From Ramlibacter sp. (GTDB lineage: Bacteria > Pseudomonadota > Gammaproteobacteria > Burkholderiales > Burkholderiaceae_C), in NCBI GenBank assembly GCA_030695945.1, contig JAUYOG010000050.1, forward strand, positions 62,001 to 126,000: a stretch of DNA of 64,000 bases, written 5' to 3'. A program made the position numbers and the translations under genes. The notes beneath the pieces are model-generated. The model saw only the letters and a program-made list of their open reading frames with translations, made no database searches and was not told where the DNA came from. Of this stretch, positions 8,685-17,694 are shown one piece after another. The number at the start of each line of letters is the position of its first letter. Within the stretch, counting starts at the first letter, position 1.

Positions 8685-10213
8685 AGATCCGCGCGCAAAT
8701 CGGCATGGTGCTGAACCTGGACAAGTGCATCGGCTGCCACACCTGTTCAGTGACATGCAAGAACGTCTGGACCAGCCGTCCGGGCATGGAATACGCCTGG
8801 TTCAACAACGTCGAGACCAAGCCCGGCATCGGCTACCCCAAGGAGTGGGAAAACCAGGGCAAATGGAACGGCGGGTGGAAGCGCAACGCCGACGGCTCGA
8901 TCGAGCCGCGCCAGGGCGGCAAGTGGCAGTTGCTCATGCGCATCTTCTCCAACCCGAACCTGCCGCAGATCGACGACTACTACGAGCCCTTCACCTTCGA
9001 CTACGACCACCTGCAGTCGGCGCCCGAGATGAAGGCCGCGCCCACGGCGCGCCCGCGCAGCCTGATCACGGGCCAGCGCATGCAGAAGATCGAGTGGGGC
9101 CCGAACTGGGAGGAAATCCTGGGCGGCGAATTCGCCAAGCGCAGCAAGGACGCCAACCTCGACAGCTTCGACCGGGTGCAAAAGGAGATGGTCGGCCAGT
9201 TCGAGAACACCTTCATGATGTACCTGCCGCGCCTGTGCGAGCACTGCCTGAACCCGGCGTGCGTGGCATCGTGTCCCTCGGGCTCGATCTACAAGCGCGA
9301 GGAAGACGGCATCGTGCTGATCGACCAGGACAAGTGCCGCGGCTGGCGCATGTGCGTCTCGGGCTGCCCCTACAAGAAGATCTATTACAACTGGCAGTCC
9401 GGCAAGGCCGAGAAGTGCATCTTCTGCTACCCGCGCATCGAGGCGGGCCAGCCGACGGTGTGTTCGGAAACCTGCGTGGGCCGCATCCGGTATCTCGGCG
9501 TGGTCCTGTACGACGCCGACCGCATCCAGGAAGCCGCGAGCGTGGAAAACGAGAAGGACCTGTACCAGGCCCAGCTCAACATCTTCCTCGACCCGCATGA
9601 CCCGAAGGTGATCGCCCAGGCCCGCCTGGACGGCATCCCCGAGGCCTGGCTGGAAGGCGCGCGCAACAGCCCCGTCTACAAGATGGCCATGGACTGGAAG
9701 GTCGCGCTGCCGCTGCACCCCGAGTACCGCACGCTGCCGATGGTCTGGTACGTGCCGCCGCTCTCGCCCATCACGTCGGCCGCCAACGCCGGACACCTGG
9801 GCGCCAACGGCGAGATCCCGGACGTGCACGAGATGCGCATCCCGGTGCAGTACCTCGCCAACCTTCTCACGGCCGGCGACACCGCGCCCGTGGTCCGCTC
9901 GCTGGAGCGCATGCTCGCCATGCGGGCCTACCAGCGCGCCAAGCACGTGGACAACGTCGTGAACGCCCGGGTGCTGGAACAGGTCGGCCTCACCGGGCCC
10001 CAAGTCGAGGAGATGTACCAGGTGATGGCGATCGCCAACTACGAGGACCGCTTCGTCATCCCGAGCACGCACCGCGAATACGCCGAGAACACCTTCGACA
10101 TGAAGGGCGGCTGCGGCTTCTCGTTCGGCAACGGCTGCTCCGACGGCAGCACAGAAACCAGTCTGTTCGGCGGCACCAAGCGCCGCACCATCCCGATCAA
10201 GTCCACCGTCTGA
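8681..10213 (+). CDS. narH: Respiratory nitrate reductase, beta (Fe-S) subunit
   Basis: 510 residues. Four Cys clusters typical of NarH are present: CIGCHTCSVTCK near residue 16; CEHCLNPACVASCP; CRGWRMCVSGCP, where Trp replaces a Cys and marks the [3Fe-4S] site; and CIFCYPRIEAGQPTVCSETC. The protein shuttles electrons from the NarI hemes to NarG. It overlaps narG by four bases and precedes narJ by 12 bases with an AGG-containing spacer. Nothing is missing compared with characterised NarH proteins. Confidence 0.97.
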   Translation: MKIRAQIGMVLNLDKCIGCHTCSVTCKNVWTSRPGMEYAWFNNVETKPGIGYPKEWENQGKWNGGWKRNADGSIEPRQGGKWQLLMRIFSNPNLPQIDDYYEPFTFDYDHLQSAPEMKAAPTARPRSLITGQRMQKIEWGPNWEEILGGEFAKRSKDANLDSFDRVQKEMVGQFENTFMMYLPRLCEHCLNPACVASCPSGSIYKREEDGIVLIDQDKCRGWRMCVSGCPYKKIYYNWQSGKAEKCIFCYPRIEAGQPTVCSETCVGRIRYLGVVLYDADRIQEAASVENEKDLYQAQLNIFLDPHDPKVIAQARLDGIPEAWLEGARNSPVYKMAMDWKVALPLHPEYRTLPMVWYVPPLSPITSAANAGHLGANGEIPDVHEMRIPVQYLANLLTAGDTAPVVRSLERMLAMRAYQRAKHVDNVVNARVLEQVGLTGPQVEEMYQVMAIANYEDRFVIPSTHREYAENTFDMKGGCGFSFGNGCSDGSTETSLFGGTKRRTIPIKSTV

Positions 10214-10225
10214 GGCAGCGAAGCA

Positions 10226-10978
10226 ATGAAAAACAACCGACACACCCTGCGCGCGCTGGCGCTGCTGCTGGGCTACCCCGACGAGAAGCTGCGCGGCCTG
10301 CTGCCCCAACTTGCCGCGGCGATCGATGCGGAGAAGGCGCTGCCGGCCGAGCGCCGCGCCGAGCTGCGCGCCTTCATCGGCGAGATGGCGAACGCCGACC
10401 CGATCGACGTGGAGGCCCGCTACGTCGAGCTCTTCGACCGCGGCCGCGCCACCTCGCTGCACCTGTTCGAGCACGTGCACGGCGACTCGCGCGATCGCGG
10501 CCCGGCCATGATCGACCTGACGCAGACCTACGAGAAGGCCGGCCTGATCCTCGGCCCGCACGAGCTGCCCGACCACCTGTGCGTGGTGCTGGAGTTCGCG
10601 TCGACGCAGCCGCCGCAGCTCGCGCGGGAGTTCCTCGGCGAGATGGGCCACATCCTCACCGCCATCTTCAGCGCGCTGCGCAAGCGCGAGAGCCGCTACG
10701 CGACCCTGCTGGCCGCCGTCCTGGAGCTGGCCGGCCAGAAGGCGGAAGCCGTGCCCGTCGCCGACGACGAGCCGATGGACGAGAGCTGGGCCGAGCCGGT
10801 CGTCTTCGACGGCTGCTCCGTGAAAGGCCAGGCTGCCCCCGGCGAGCCGCAACCCATCCACATCGTCCGCAAGAATTCTCCCGCCCCAGGAGAAAGAACG
10901 AGCCCCCACGCTCAACTTCGTTCGCTGCCCCCCGAGGGGGCCCCGGCCTCCTTTGAGGCGGCTCGGCAGGAGACCTGA
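10226..10978 (+). CDS. narJ: Nitrate reductase assembly chaperone NarJ with repeat-derived tail
   Basis: 250 residues of the TorD/NarJ chaperone family, with the family segment YVELFDRGRATSLHLFEHVH in the first half. NarJ binds apo-NarG and is needed for cofactor insertion and NarI assembly. The core ends near residue 225. The last ~25 residues (SPHAQLRSLPPEGAPAS and beyond) are encoded by a GC-rich dispersed repeat also seen at 61199-61256, so this tail is probably an acquired extension without chaperone function. The repeat also supplies the stop codon and ends beside the AGGAG used by narI. Confidence 0.92.
   Translation: MKNNRHTLRALALLLGYPDEKLRGLLPQLAAAIDAEKALPAERRAELRAFIGEMANADPIDVEARYVELFDRGRATSLHLFEHVHGDSRDRGPAMIDLTQTYEKAGLILGPHELPDHLCVVLEFASTQPPQLAREFLGEMGHILTAIFSALRKRESRYATLLAAVLELAGQKAEAVPVADDEPMDESWAEPVVFDGCSVKGQAAPGEPQPIHIVRKNSPAPGERTSPHAQLRSLPPEGAPASFEAARQET
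10903..10970. repeat. Dispersed GC-rich repeat (gctgccccccgagggggc type) inside 3' end of narJ
   Basis: The segment shares cccccacgct, ttcgctgccccccgaggg and a trailing cctt-ggcgg block with 61199-61256. Its centre ccccccgaggggg is hairpin-prone. Here it lies in frame inside the narJ reading frame rather than between genes. Confidence 0.75.
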
Positions 10979-10981
10979 CAC

Positions 10982-11755
10982 ATGAATGCCCTCAACCAGT
11001 TCCTCTTCGGCTATTACCCCTACATCTGCCTCACGGTCTTCCTCCTCGGCAGCCTGATCCGGTTCGACCGCGACCAGTACACATGGAAGAGCGATTCGTC
11101 CGAGCTGCTGCGGCGTGGCCAGCTGCGCTGGGGGAGTAACCTGTTCCACGTGGGCATCCTGTTCCTGCTGGTCGGCCATGGCGCCGGCCTGCTGACGCCG
11201 CACTTCATGTACGAGCCGTTCGTCTCCGCCGGCAACAAACAGCTGATGGCAATGATCACCGGCGGCCTGTTCGGCCTGCTCGGCTTCCTGGGCGTCACGA
11301 TCCTGCTGCACCGGCGCCTGTCGGACCCGCGCATCCGCATCAACTCGAAGACCAGCGACATCTTGCTGCTGGTCCTGCTGTGGCTGCAGTTCGCGCTCGG
11401 CCTGGCCACGGTCCCGCTGTCCGCGCAGCACCTGGACGGCAGCATGATGATGAAGTTGGCCGAGTGGGCGCAGCGCGTCGTCACCTTCCGCACCGGCGGC
11501 GTGGAACTGCTGGCCGACGCCGGCTGGATCTTCAAGGCCCACATGTTCCTGGGCATGTCGCTGTTCCTGATCTTCCCGTTCACCCGCCTCGTGCACGTGT
11601 GGAGCGGCTTCGCGACCGTGGGCTACCTGTTCCGGCCCTACCAGGTCGTGCGTACCCGGCGAACCCTGTCGCCCTTGAGTTCCGTCAAACCGGCGGCGCC
11701 CGCCCCCGTTAAGCTGGCCGACGCCTTCCTCGAACCCGGAAAGACCACGACATGA
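10982..11755 (+). CDS. narI: Respiratory nitrate reductase, gamma (cytochrome b) subunit
   Basis: 257 residues with five hydrophobic helices and the His residues expected for two b-type hemes (for example VGHGAGLLTPH and FKAHMF, then TRLVHVWSG). NarI oxidises quinol at the periplasmic side and anchors NarGH to the membrane. The ATG is three bases after the narJ stop with AGGAG upstream. It overlaps the next gene by four bases (ATGA at 11752), so the parvulin gene is part of the same transcript. Length is slightly above the usual ~225-240 because of a C-terminal tail of roughly 30 residues. Confidence 0.95.
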   Translation: MNALNQFLFGYYPYICLTVFLLGSLIRFDRDQYTWKSDSSELLRRGQLRWGSNLFHVGILFLLVGHGAGLLTPHFMYEPFVSAGNKQLMAMITGGLFGLLGFLGVTILLHRRLSDPRIRINSKTSDILLLVLLWLQFALGLATVPLSAQHLDGSMMMKLAEWAQRVVTFRTGGVELLADAGWIFKAHMFLGMSLFLIFPFTRLVHVWSGFATVGYLFRPYQVVRTRRTLSPLSSVKPAAPAPVKLADAFLEPGKTTT

Positions 11756-12594
11756 GCACATCCCAAGGCTGCGGCGGCGGCTGCAACTGCACCTGCGGCG
11801 GCGGAGGCGACACCAAGGCCGCCACCCCCGTCGCCACGATCAACGGCATCGCATTGCACGCGCCCGGGCAGCGGCCCGAGGAGAGCGAGCTGCGCGAGCG
11901 CGCCTGGGGCGAGCTGCTGCGGCAGGAAGCGGTGCGCCAGGGGCTGCTCCCCCGCCACCCTGACCTGGAAGCCCCCGAGCTGTCGGCGGGCGACCAGCAG
12001 GTGCTGGCCGAGATGCTGGAGCGCGAAGTGCCGACGCAGCAGCCGAGCGATGAGGAGTGCCGGCGCTACTACGACGGCCGCAAGACCCATTACGTGCACG
12101 GCCGCCAGGTGCGCGCACGGCACATCCTGTTCGCGGTGACGAACGGTGTCGATGTCCACAAGCTGGCCGTGCGCGCCGAGGAGGCCTTGCTGCAGCTGAC
12201 CCGCAAGGACTGCCCGCCCGGGCGCTTCGCCGAACTGGCACGCGAGCTTTCCAACTGCCCGAGCGCCGCCGAGGGCGGCGAGCTGGGCTGGCTGAGCCCG
12301 GAGGACTGCGTGGACGAACTGTGCAACGAGTTCTTTCACCAGACCGACCCGCTGCACGGCATCGGCCTGCGCCCGCGCCTGGTGCACAGCCGCCACGGCT
12401 TTCACATCGTCGAGGTGATGGGCCGCAAGCAGGGCCGGCAGCTGCCTTTCGAGGAGGCACGCGAGCGCATCGCGGTGCAGCTCGCGCAGCAGTCGCGCGC
12501 CAAGGCCCTGCACCAGTACATCCAGCTGCTGGCAGGCCGGTCGCAGGTCGAAGGCATCACCCTGGTGGCCGCGGATTCGCCGCTGGTGCAATGA
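11752..12594 (+). CDS. PpiC/parvulin-type peptidyl-prolyl isomerase with Cys-rich N-terminus (nar operon)
   Basis: 280 residues. The C-terminal half carries a parvulin rotamase domain, from about residue 118 (VRARHILFAV) through FAELARELSNCPSA and GGELGWLSPEDCVDELCNEF to SRHGFHIVEV near residue 222. The N-terminus has a compact Gly/Cys stretch, CGGGCNCTCGGGG (Cys7, 11, 13, 15), that could bind a metal or Fe-S cluster. There is no signal peptide, so it is expected in the cytoplasm. A PpiC-type gene directly after narI is also known from the Pseudomonas aeruginosa narK1K2GHJI operon. A role in folding the nitrate reductase subunits is an inference from this position. Confidence 0.88.
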   Translation: MSTSQGCGGGCNCTCGGGGDTKAATPVATINGIALHAPGQRPEESELRERAWGELLRQEAVRQGLLPRHPDLEAPELSAGDQQVLAEMLEREVPTQQPSDEECRRYYDGRKTHYVHGRQVRARHILFAVTNGVDVHKLAVRAEEALLQLTRKDCPPGRFAELARELSNCPSAAEGGELGWLSPEDCVDELCNEFFHQTDPLHGIGLRPRLVHSRHGFHIVEVMGRKQGRQLPFEEARERIAVQLAQQSRAKALHQYIQLLAGRSQVEGITLVAADSPLVQ

Positions 12595-13280
12595 ATGAAC
12601 CGCCGCCCGCGGACGAGCTGCTGCAGCGGCTGCGGCGTTTCAAATCCGATTACTTCCCGCACCACCAGCAGCGGTTCCAGGACCTGGTGGCGCAGGGGCA
12701 GCACCCCAAGACGCTGTTCATCGGCTGCTCCGATTCAAGGCTCGTTCCCTACCTCCTCACCGACGCCGCTCCCGGCGAACTTTTCATCGTTCGCAACGTG
12801 GGCGCCTTCGTGCCGCCCTATGACGGCTCGCACGGGCTGCACGGGACCACGGCCGCCATCGAATTCGCGGTGCTGAGCCTGAACGTGGAACGCATCGTGG
12901 TCTGCGGCCACAGCCACTGCGGGGCCATCCGTGCCTGTTATGAGGGCGTGCCCGACGAAGCCGTGGTGCTCAAGGAATGGCTCAAGCTCGCCGACGAGGC
13001 AATGCTGCCGGTGCAGGCCGGCCCCGAGGCCATGCGCCGCACGGAGCAGCGCGCCATCGTGCTGCAACTCGAGCGGCTGATGGGCTATCCCATGGTGCGG
13101 CGCAACGTCGAGGCCGGCAAGCTCACCCTGCACGGCTGGCACTACGTGATCGAGGAAGGCGAGATCCACGTGTTCGACGCGCAGCAAGGCGGCTTCGTGC
13201 CCGCGTCCATTGCTTCGAACAGCGGAACCGGCCCTTACCAGCCCTACGTGGAGCACGACGGCCAGATCGCCGATTGCTGA
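12591..13280 (+). CDS. Beta-class carbonic anhydrase
   Basis: 229 residues, the normal size. Zinc ligands and the Asp-Arg dyad are visible: CSDSR at 46-50 (Cys46, Asp48, Arg50) and GHSHCGA with His107 and Cys110. It interconverts CO2 and bicarbonate. The ATG at 12591 overlaps the stop of the parvulin gene (ATGA), so it appears to be the last gene of the nar operon. A second ATG at 12595 is in another frame. Supplying bicarbonate during anaerobic growth is a plausible but unproven reason for the linkage. Confidence 0.93.
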   Translation: MNEPPPADELLQRLRRFKSDYFPHHQQRFQDLVAQGQHPKTLFIGCSDSRLVPYLLTDAAPGELFIVRNVGAFVPPYDGSHGLHGTTAAIEFAVLSLNVERIVVCGHSHCGAIRACYEGVPDEAVVLKEWLKLADEAMLPVQAGPEAMRRTEQRAIVLQLERLMGYPMVRRNVEAGKLTLHGWHYVIEEGEIHVFDAQQGGFVPASIASNSGTGPYQPYVEHDGQIADC

Positions 13281-13358
13281 TCCCCCGCCGGTCCCTGCGC
13301 CAGCGCAAAGACATTTCGCGGACGCTGCCTAGATTTCATTGCGCACAAGGAGCGCATC

Positions 13359-13877
13359 ATGAAATGCAACGCGATTGTTACCGCTCTCGTGGCGATGTCA
13401 CTCGGCCTGGGCGGGCCCGTCCTGGCCCAACCCGACTCGCGCAACCAGCCACGTCCGGGCCAGCGCCATTACCAGCAGCCGGGCCCCCGCGGCCCGCACC
13501 AGCCCGGACGCCCCGACTTGCGGCAACCTGCCCCGCGCGGCTGGCAGCAGCCCGGCCCCCGGGCCTATGGGCCGCCGCCCGGCTACCACTACCCGCCTCC
13601 CGGCGCCAGGCCGTACCGGCCGCCGGGTGCACGCGTCTATCCGGCGCCCGCCTTGCGCCCGTATCCCGGTGCGCGGGGCGTCGGCCCCGACTACAGGTAT
13701 TACCGCGGCGATCGCCTGCCGCTCGAATACCGCAGCTGGAACTACGTGGTCGACGACTGGCGTGCCTACCAGCTCTACCCGCCGCCGCGCGGCTACCACT
13801 GGGTGCAGGTCGGCGCCGACTACGTGCTGGTGGCCATCGCCACCGGCATCATCCTCGAACTCCTCCTGCACAACTGA
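13359..13877 (+). CDS. RcnB-family periplasmic protein, Pro/Tyr-rich
   Basis: 172 residues with a Sec signal peptide (residues 1-23, ending VLAQP), a long Pro/Gly/Tyr/Arg-rich linker, and a C-terminal RcnB-like domain (RYYRGDRLPLEYRSWNYVV, then YHWVQVGADYVLVAIATG). The founding member influences nickel/cobalt homeostasis in E. coli, but most environmental homologues are uncharacterised and the linker is low-complexity, so no function is claimed. AAGGAG precedes the ATG. It is separated from the carbonic anhydrase by 78 bases and is probably its own unit; a GC-rich inverted repeat after the stop (about 13895-13928) may be its terminator. Confidence 0.8.
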   Translation: MKCNAIVTALVAMSLGLGGPVLAQPDSRNQPRPGQRHYQQPGPRGPHQPGRPDLRQPAPRGWQQPGPRAYGPPPGYHYPPPGARPYRPPGARVYPAPALRPYPGARGVGPDYRYYRGDRLPLEYRSWNYVVDDWRAYQLYPPPRGYHWVQVGADYVLVAIATGIILELLLHN

Positions 13878-14036
13878 GGGGGGACTCGACCCGGGGACCC
13901 GCCCCGCTGCCGTGGCGGGCGGGGTTTCCTTGCGGCACGCAAAAGCCCATGTCTTTGACCCACAGCAAGAAGACCCCCTGGCGACTCCGATAGCCTCGCA
14001 GAGCGGAACTGAACCCCAGCGAGAAACGTGGACACG

Positions 14037-15320
14037 ATGGACAAACGCTTATTTCATGATGCGGGCGCGAATGCCCACGTCGACCCGGCCGAAGTGGCGA
14101 CGGCCTTGCGGACCGTTGCGCTCGCGTCGGGGCTGAATCTCCTGGAGCTGGGCGGCAGATCGCTGCTTCCCGTCGTCCAGGGCGGCATGGGGGTCGGCGT
14201 CTCCGCCGGCGGCCTGGCCGGCACCGTCGCCGGGCTCGGCGGCGTGGGCACGATCTCCTCGGTGGACCTGCGCCGGCACCACCCGGACCTGATGGAACAG
14301 ACGGCCCACCTCGCCGGGCCGGACGCCAAGGCCCTGATCAACGCCGCCAACCTGGAAGCCATGTCCCGCGAAATCGCCAAGGCGCGCCAGCTGTCCGGCG
14401 GGCGCGGCCTGGTGGCCATGAACATCATGCGCGCCGTGAGCGAATACGAAGCCTATGCGCGCCACGCGCTCGCCTGCGGCATCGACGCGCTGGTCGTGGG
14501 GGCGGGGCTGCCCCTGGACCTGCCCGACCTGGCCCGGGAGTTTCCGAAGAGCGCGATCATCCCCATCCTTTCCGACGCGCGCGGCGTGCAGCTGATCCTG
14601 CGCAAGTGGGAAAAGAAGGGCCGGATGCCCGATGCCATCGTGATCGAGCATCCCGGGTTGGCCGGCGGACACCTGGGTGCGGCCAAGGTGGCGGACCTGA
14701 AGGACCAGCGCTTCGAATTCGACGTGGTGCTGCCGGAAGTGCTGGAGTTGTTCCAGAAGTCGGGCCTGAAGATTCCCCTCATCCCCGCCGGGGGCATTTC
14801 CAGCCTGGAAGACATCCGCCGCCTGCAGGGCCTCGGGGCCGCCGCGGTCCAGTTGGGCACCGCCTTCGCCGTCACGGTGGAGTGCGACGCCAGCGCCGAA
14901 TTCAAGCGCATACTCGCGGAAGCGAAACCCGAAGACATCGTGGAATTCACCAGCGTCGCCGGCCTGCCCGCGCGCGCCGTGCGCACCCCCTGGCTCGACA
15001 AATACCTGCGGCTGGAGCCGCGGCTGCAAAAGCACGCGCACGTGAAGCCCCACTGCACCATGTGGTTCGATTGCCTGTCACACTGTGGCTTGCGCGACGG
15101 CAATGCGGCCTGGGGCCAGTTCTGCATCGACAAGGTGCTGGGCCACGCGATGGAAGGCGACACCGACAAGGGGCTGTTCTTCCGCGGCGCGGGCCGCTTG
15201 CCGTTCGGGCCGAACATCCGGCCGGCGCAGGAATTGATGGCATGGCTGGTGGGCGGCATCGTGCCGGCCGGCCTGGGGTCTGACCCAATCATGGAGCAAG
15301 TGACGAATGAAGCGCGATGA
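14037..15320 (+). CDS. NAD(P)H-dependent flavin oxidoreductase, nitronate monooxygenase family
   Basis: 427 residues in a TIM-barrel FMN enzyme family. Typical segments are LLPVVQGGMGVGVSAGGLAG near the N-terminus, HPGLAGGHLG in the middle and IPAGGISS with GAAAVQLGTAF for the FMN phosphate. The C-terminal ~90 residues are richer in Cys and His than usual (HCTMWFDCLSHCGLRDG). The substrate is unknown; nitronate monooxygenase is the family name rather than a proven activity. A GTG at 14028 in the same frame is an alternative start. It overlaps the following RNR gene by 14 bases, so the two are co-transcribed. Confidence 0.82.
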   Translation: MDKRLFHDAGANAHVDPAEVATALRTVALASGLNLLELGGRSLLPVVQGGMGVGVSAGGLAGTVAGLGGVGTISSVDLRRHHPDLMEQTAHLAGPDAKALINAANLEAMSREIAKARQLSGGRGLVAMNIMRAVSEYEAYARHALACGIDALVVGAGLPLDLPDLAREFPKSAIIPILSDARGVQLILRKWEKKGRMPDAIVIEHPGLAGGHLGAAKVADLKDQRFEFDVVLPEVLELFQKSGLKIPLIPAGGISSLEDIRRLQGLGAAAVQLGTAFAVTVECDASAEFKRILAEAKPEDIVEFTSVAGLPARAVRTPWLDKYLRLEPRLQKHAHVKPHCTMWFDCLSHCGLRDGNAAWGQFCIDKVLGHAMEGDTDKGLFFRGAGRLPFGPNIRPAQELMAWLVGGIVPAGLGSDPIMEQVTNEAR

Positions 15321-17694
15321 CGCACCGGCCGTGCTGGCCATCCAACCGATCACACGCGACGTCCTGCAGGAGAAGTACCTCAAACCGGGGGAGACCGACT
15401 CGGACGACCTGTTCGCGCGCGTGGCGCGTGCGCTGGCATCGGTGGAAGCCGAAGGCAGGCGCGACGAGTGGGAGCAGAAGTTCCTGGCCAACCTGAAGGC
15501 CGGCGCGATCGGGGCCGGCCGCATCATGAGCGCGGCGGGGACCTCGCTGCAGGCCACGCTCATCAACTGCTTCGTGCAGCCGGTGGGCGACAGCATCCAG
15601 GGCACCGACGCCGAAGGCTATCCCGGCATCTACGAGGCGCTGCGCGAAGCCGCCGAGACGATGCGGCGCGGCGGCGGCGTGGGCTACGACTTCTCGCGCA
15701 TCCGCCCGCGCGGCGCCGAAGTCAGCGCCACGGCCTCCATCGCTTCGGGCCCCTGCAGCTACATCGACGTGTTCGACCATTCCTGCGCCACCGTGGAAAG
15801 CGCCGGCGCGCGCCGCGGCGCGCAGATGGGCGTGCTGCGCATCGACCACCCCGACGTGATGGAGTTCATCACCGCCAAGCGCAAGCCCGGGCGCTGGTCC
15901 AATTTCAATGTGTCCGTGGCCGTGCCCAACGCCTTCATGCAGGCGCTCGAAGCCGGCGGCAAGTGGGACCTGGTGCACCGGGCCCGGCCCGGCGCGGCGC
16001 TGATCGCCGCCGGCGCGCACCAGCGCGAGGACGGCCTGTGGGTCTACCGCTCGCTGCCCGCAGCCGAGATGTGGGACACGGTGATGAAGTCGGCGTACGA
16101 CTTCGCCGAGCCCGGCATCCTGTTTCCCGACACCATCAACCGCGACAACAACCTGCGCTATTGCGAGAGCATCGCGGCGACGAATCCCTGCGGCGAGCAG
16201 CCGCTGCCCTCCTACGGCTGCTGCGACCTCGGCCCCATCATCCTGACGCGCTTCGTGCGCCAGCCCTTCGGCTTCGGCGGCGCGCCGGAATTCGACTTCG
16301 ACGCGTTCGCGGCCTCGGTCGCGGTGCAGGTACGCGCACTCGACAACGTCCTCGACCTCACGTTCTGGCCCCTGCCGCAGCAACAGGCCGAAGCGCAGGC
16401 GAAGCGGCGCATCGGCGTCGGCTTCACCGGCATGGGCGATGCGCTGGCGATGCTGTGCCTGCGCTACGACGAGGAAGCGGGCCGCGACATGGCCGTGCGC
16501 ATCACGCGCTGCATGCGCGACGCCGCCTACGCGGCTTCGATCGAGCTCGGCAAGGAAAAGGGCGTGTTCCCCTCCTTCGACGCCGCGAAGTATTTGGAAG
16601 AAGGCACTTTCGCCAGCCGCCTGGACGCGCCGCTGAAGGCCGCCATTCGCAAGCACGGCATCCGCAACAGCCACCTGCTGTCGATCGCACCGACCGGTAC
16701 CGTGAGCCTGGCGTTCGCGGACAACGCGTCCAACGGCATCGAGCCCGCGTTCTCGTGGACCTATCGCCGCAGGAAGCGCGAAGGCGACGGCACCACCACC
16801 GAATACGACGTGGAAGACCACGCCTGGCGCTTGTACCGCGCGCTGGGCGGCGACTCCGCCCAGCTGCCGCGCTTTTTCGTCTCCGCGATGGAGATGGACG
16901 CGGCCAGCCACATCGCCATGATGAAGGCGGTGCAACCCTTCATTGACACCGCGATCTCCAAGACCGTGAACGTGCCGGTCGACTACGCCTACGACGACTT
17001 CAAGGACCTGTACCGCCAGGGCTGGAAGGCCGGGCTCAAGGGCCTGGCCACCTACCGGCCCAACAGCATCGTCGGTGCGGTACTGCAGGTGGACACACCG
17101 GCGCCGGCTGCGGTCGTTCCGCCGGTCACCGAAGACCCGATGCGCATGGTCATCGCCAAGCGCCCGAAGGGGGAGCTGCCGGCCGTCGCCGAGAAGATCG
17201 AATACTGGACCCAGCAGGGCAAGCAGCACCTGTACCTCGTGGTTTCCTTCCTGAAACTGCCCGACGGGCGGCATCGCGCGATCGAGTTCTTCATGCCGGT
17301 GGGGCAGACGGGCGAATCGCAGCAATGGGTGACTGCCAGCATGCGGCTGCTGTCGCTCTCCGCGCGCGGCGGCTTCCTGGACCGCGCGCTGGCCGACATG
17401 CGCAAGGTCGCCTGGGACCGCGGCCCGGTGCGCCTGGGCGTGTACAAGAAGGCCGACGGCACCCAGGTGCCGCTGTGGCACGACTCGGAAGTGGCCGCCA
17501 TCGCGTACGCCATCCAGAACATCATCGCCGCGAAGAACGGCGCGGTCGGGTCCGACACCTCCAATGAAGTTCCTGCACCCCCGCCTGCCATCATGGCGGG
17601 CGCCAAGTGCCCCGAGTGCGGCGCGCACGCCATGATCCGCAAGGACGGCTGCGACTACTGCACCCAGTGCGGGCACGTCGGCGCCTGCGGATGA
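15307..17694 (+). CDS. nrdJ: Adenosylcobalamin-dependent (class II) ribonucleoside-diphosphate reductase
   Basis: 795 residues. Conserved RNR features are LINCFVQPVGDS (Cys88, a redox Cys), GGGVGYDFSRIRPRG, and the catalytic loop NPCGEQPLPSYG with Cys295 and Glu297. The C-terminus ends in a zinc-ribbon-like KCPECG...CTQCGHVGACG that carries the shuttle cysteines in this branch. No NrdB-like small subunit is nearby, consistent with the B12-dependent class that works with or without oxygen. No ATP-cone is evident at the short N-terminus. It overlaps nnrS by four bases. It probably supplies dNTPs during microaerobic or denitrifying growth; no cobalamin riboswitch was seen upstream. Confidence 0.92.
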   Translation: MKRDDAPAVLAIQPITRDVLQEKYLKPGETDSDDLFARVARALASVEAEGRRDEWEQKFLANLKAGAIGAGRIMSAAGTSLQATLINCFVQPVGDSIQGTDAEGYPGIYEALREAAETMRRGGGVGYDFSRIRPRGAEVSATASIASGPCSYIDVFDHSCATVESAGARRGAQMGVLRIDHPDVMEFITAKRKPGRWSNFNVSVAVPNAFMQALEAGGKWDLVHRARPGAALIAAGAHQREDGLWVYRSLPAAEMWDTVMKSAYDFAEPGILFPDTINRDNNLRYCESIAATNPCGEQPLPSYGCCDLGPIILTRFVRQPFGFGGAPEFDFDAFAASVAVQVRALDNVLDLTFWPLPQQQAEAQAKRRIGVGFTGMGDALAMLCLRYDEEAGRDMAVRITRCMRDAAYAASIELGKEKGVFPSFDAAKYLEEGTFASRLDAPLKAAIRKHGIRNSHLLSIAPTGTVSLAFADNASNGIEPAFSWTYRRRKREGDGTTTEYDVEDHAWRLYRALGGDSAQLPRFFVSAMEMDAASHIAMMKAVQPFIDTAISKTVNVPVDYAYDDFKDLYRQGWKAGLKGLATYRPNSIVGAVLQVDTPAPAAVVPPVTEDPMRMVIAKRPKGELPAVAEKIEYWTQQGKQHLYLVVSFLKLPDGRHRAIEFFMPVGQTGESQQWVTASMRLLSLSARGGFLDRALADMRKVAWDRGPVRLGVYKKADGTQVPLWHDSEVAAIAYAIQNIIAAKNGAVGSDTSNEVPAPPPAIMAGAKCPECGAHAMIRKDGCDYCTQCGHVGACG

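Noticed and set aside
4836-8756. 1306-codon open frame on the minus strand opposite narG
   Set aside because: It mirrors narG and the start of narH, has the His/Val/Asp-rich composition of antisense frames in GC-rich DNA, and no recognisable domain.
8747-11761. 1004-codon open frame on the minus strand opposite narHJI
   Set aside because: Same reasoning: an antisense shadow of three well-supported genes with no motif of its own.
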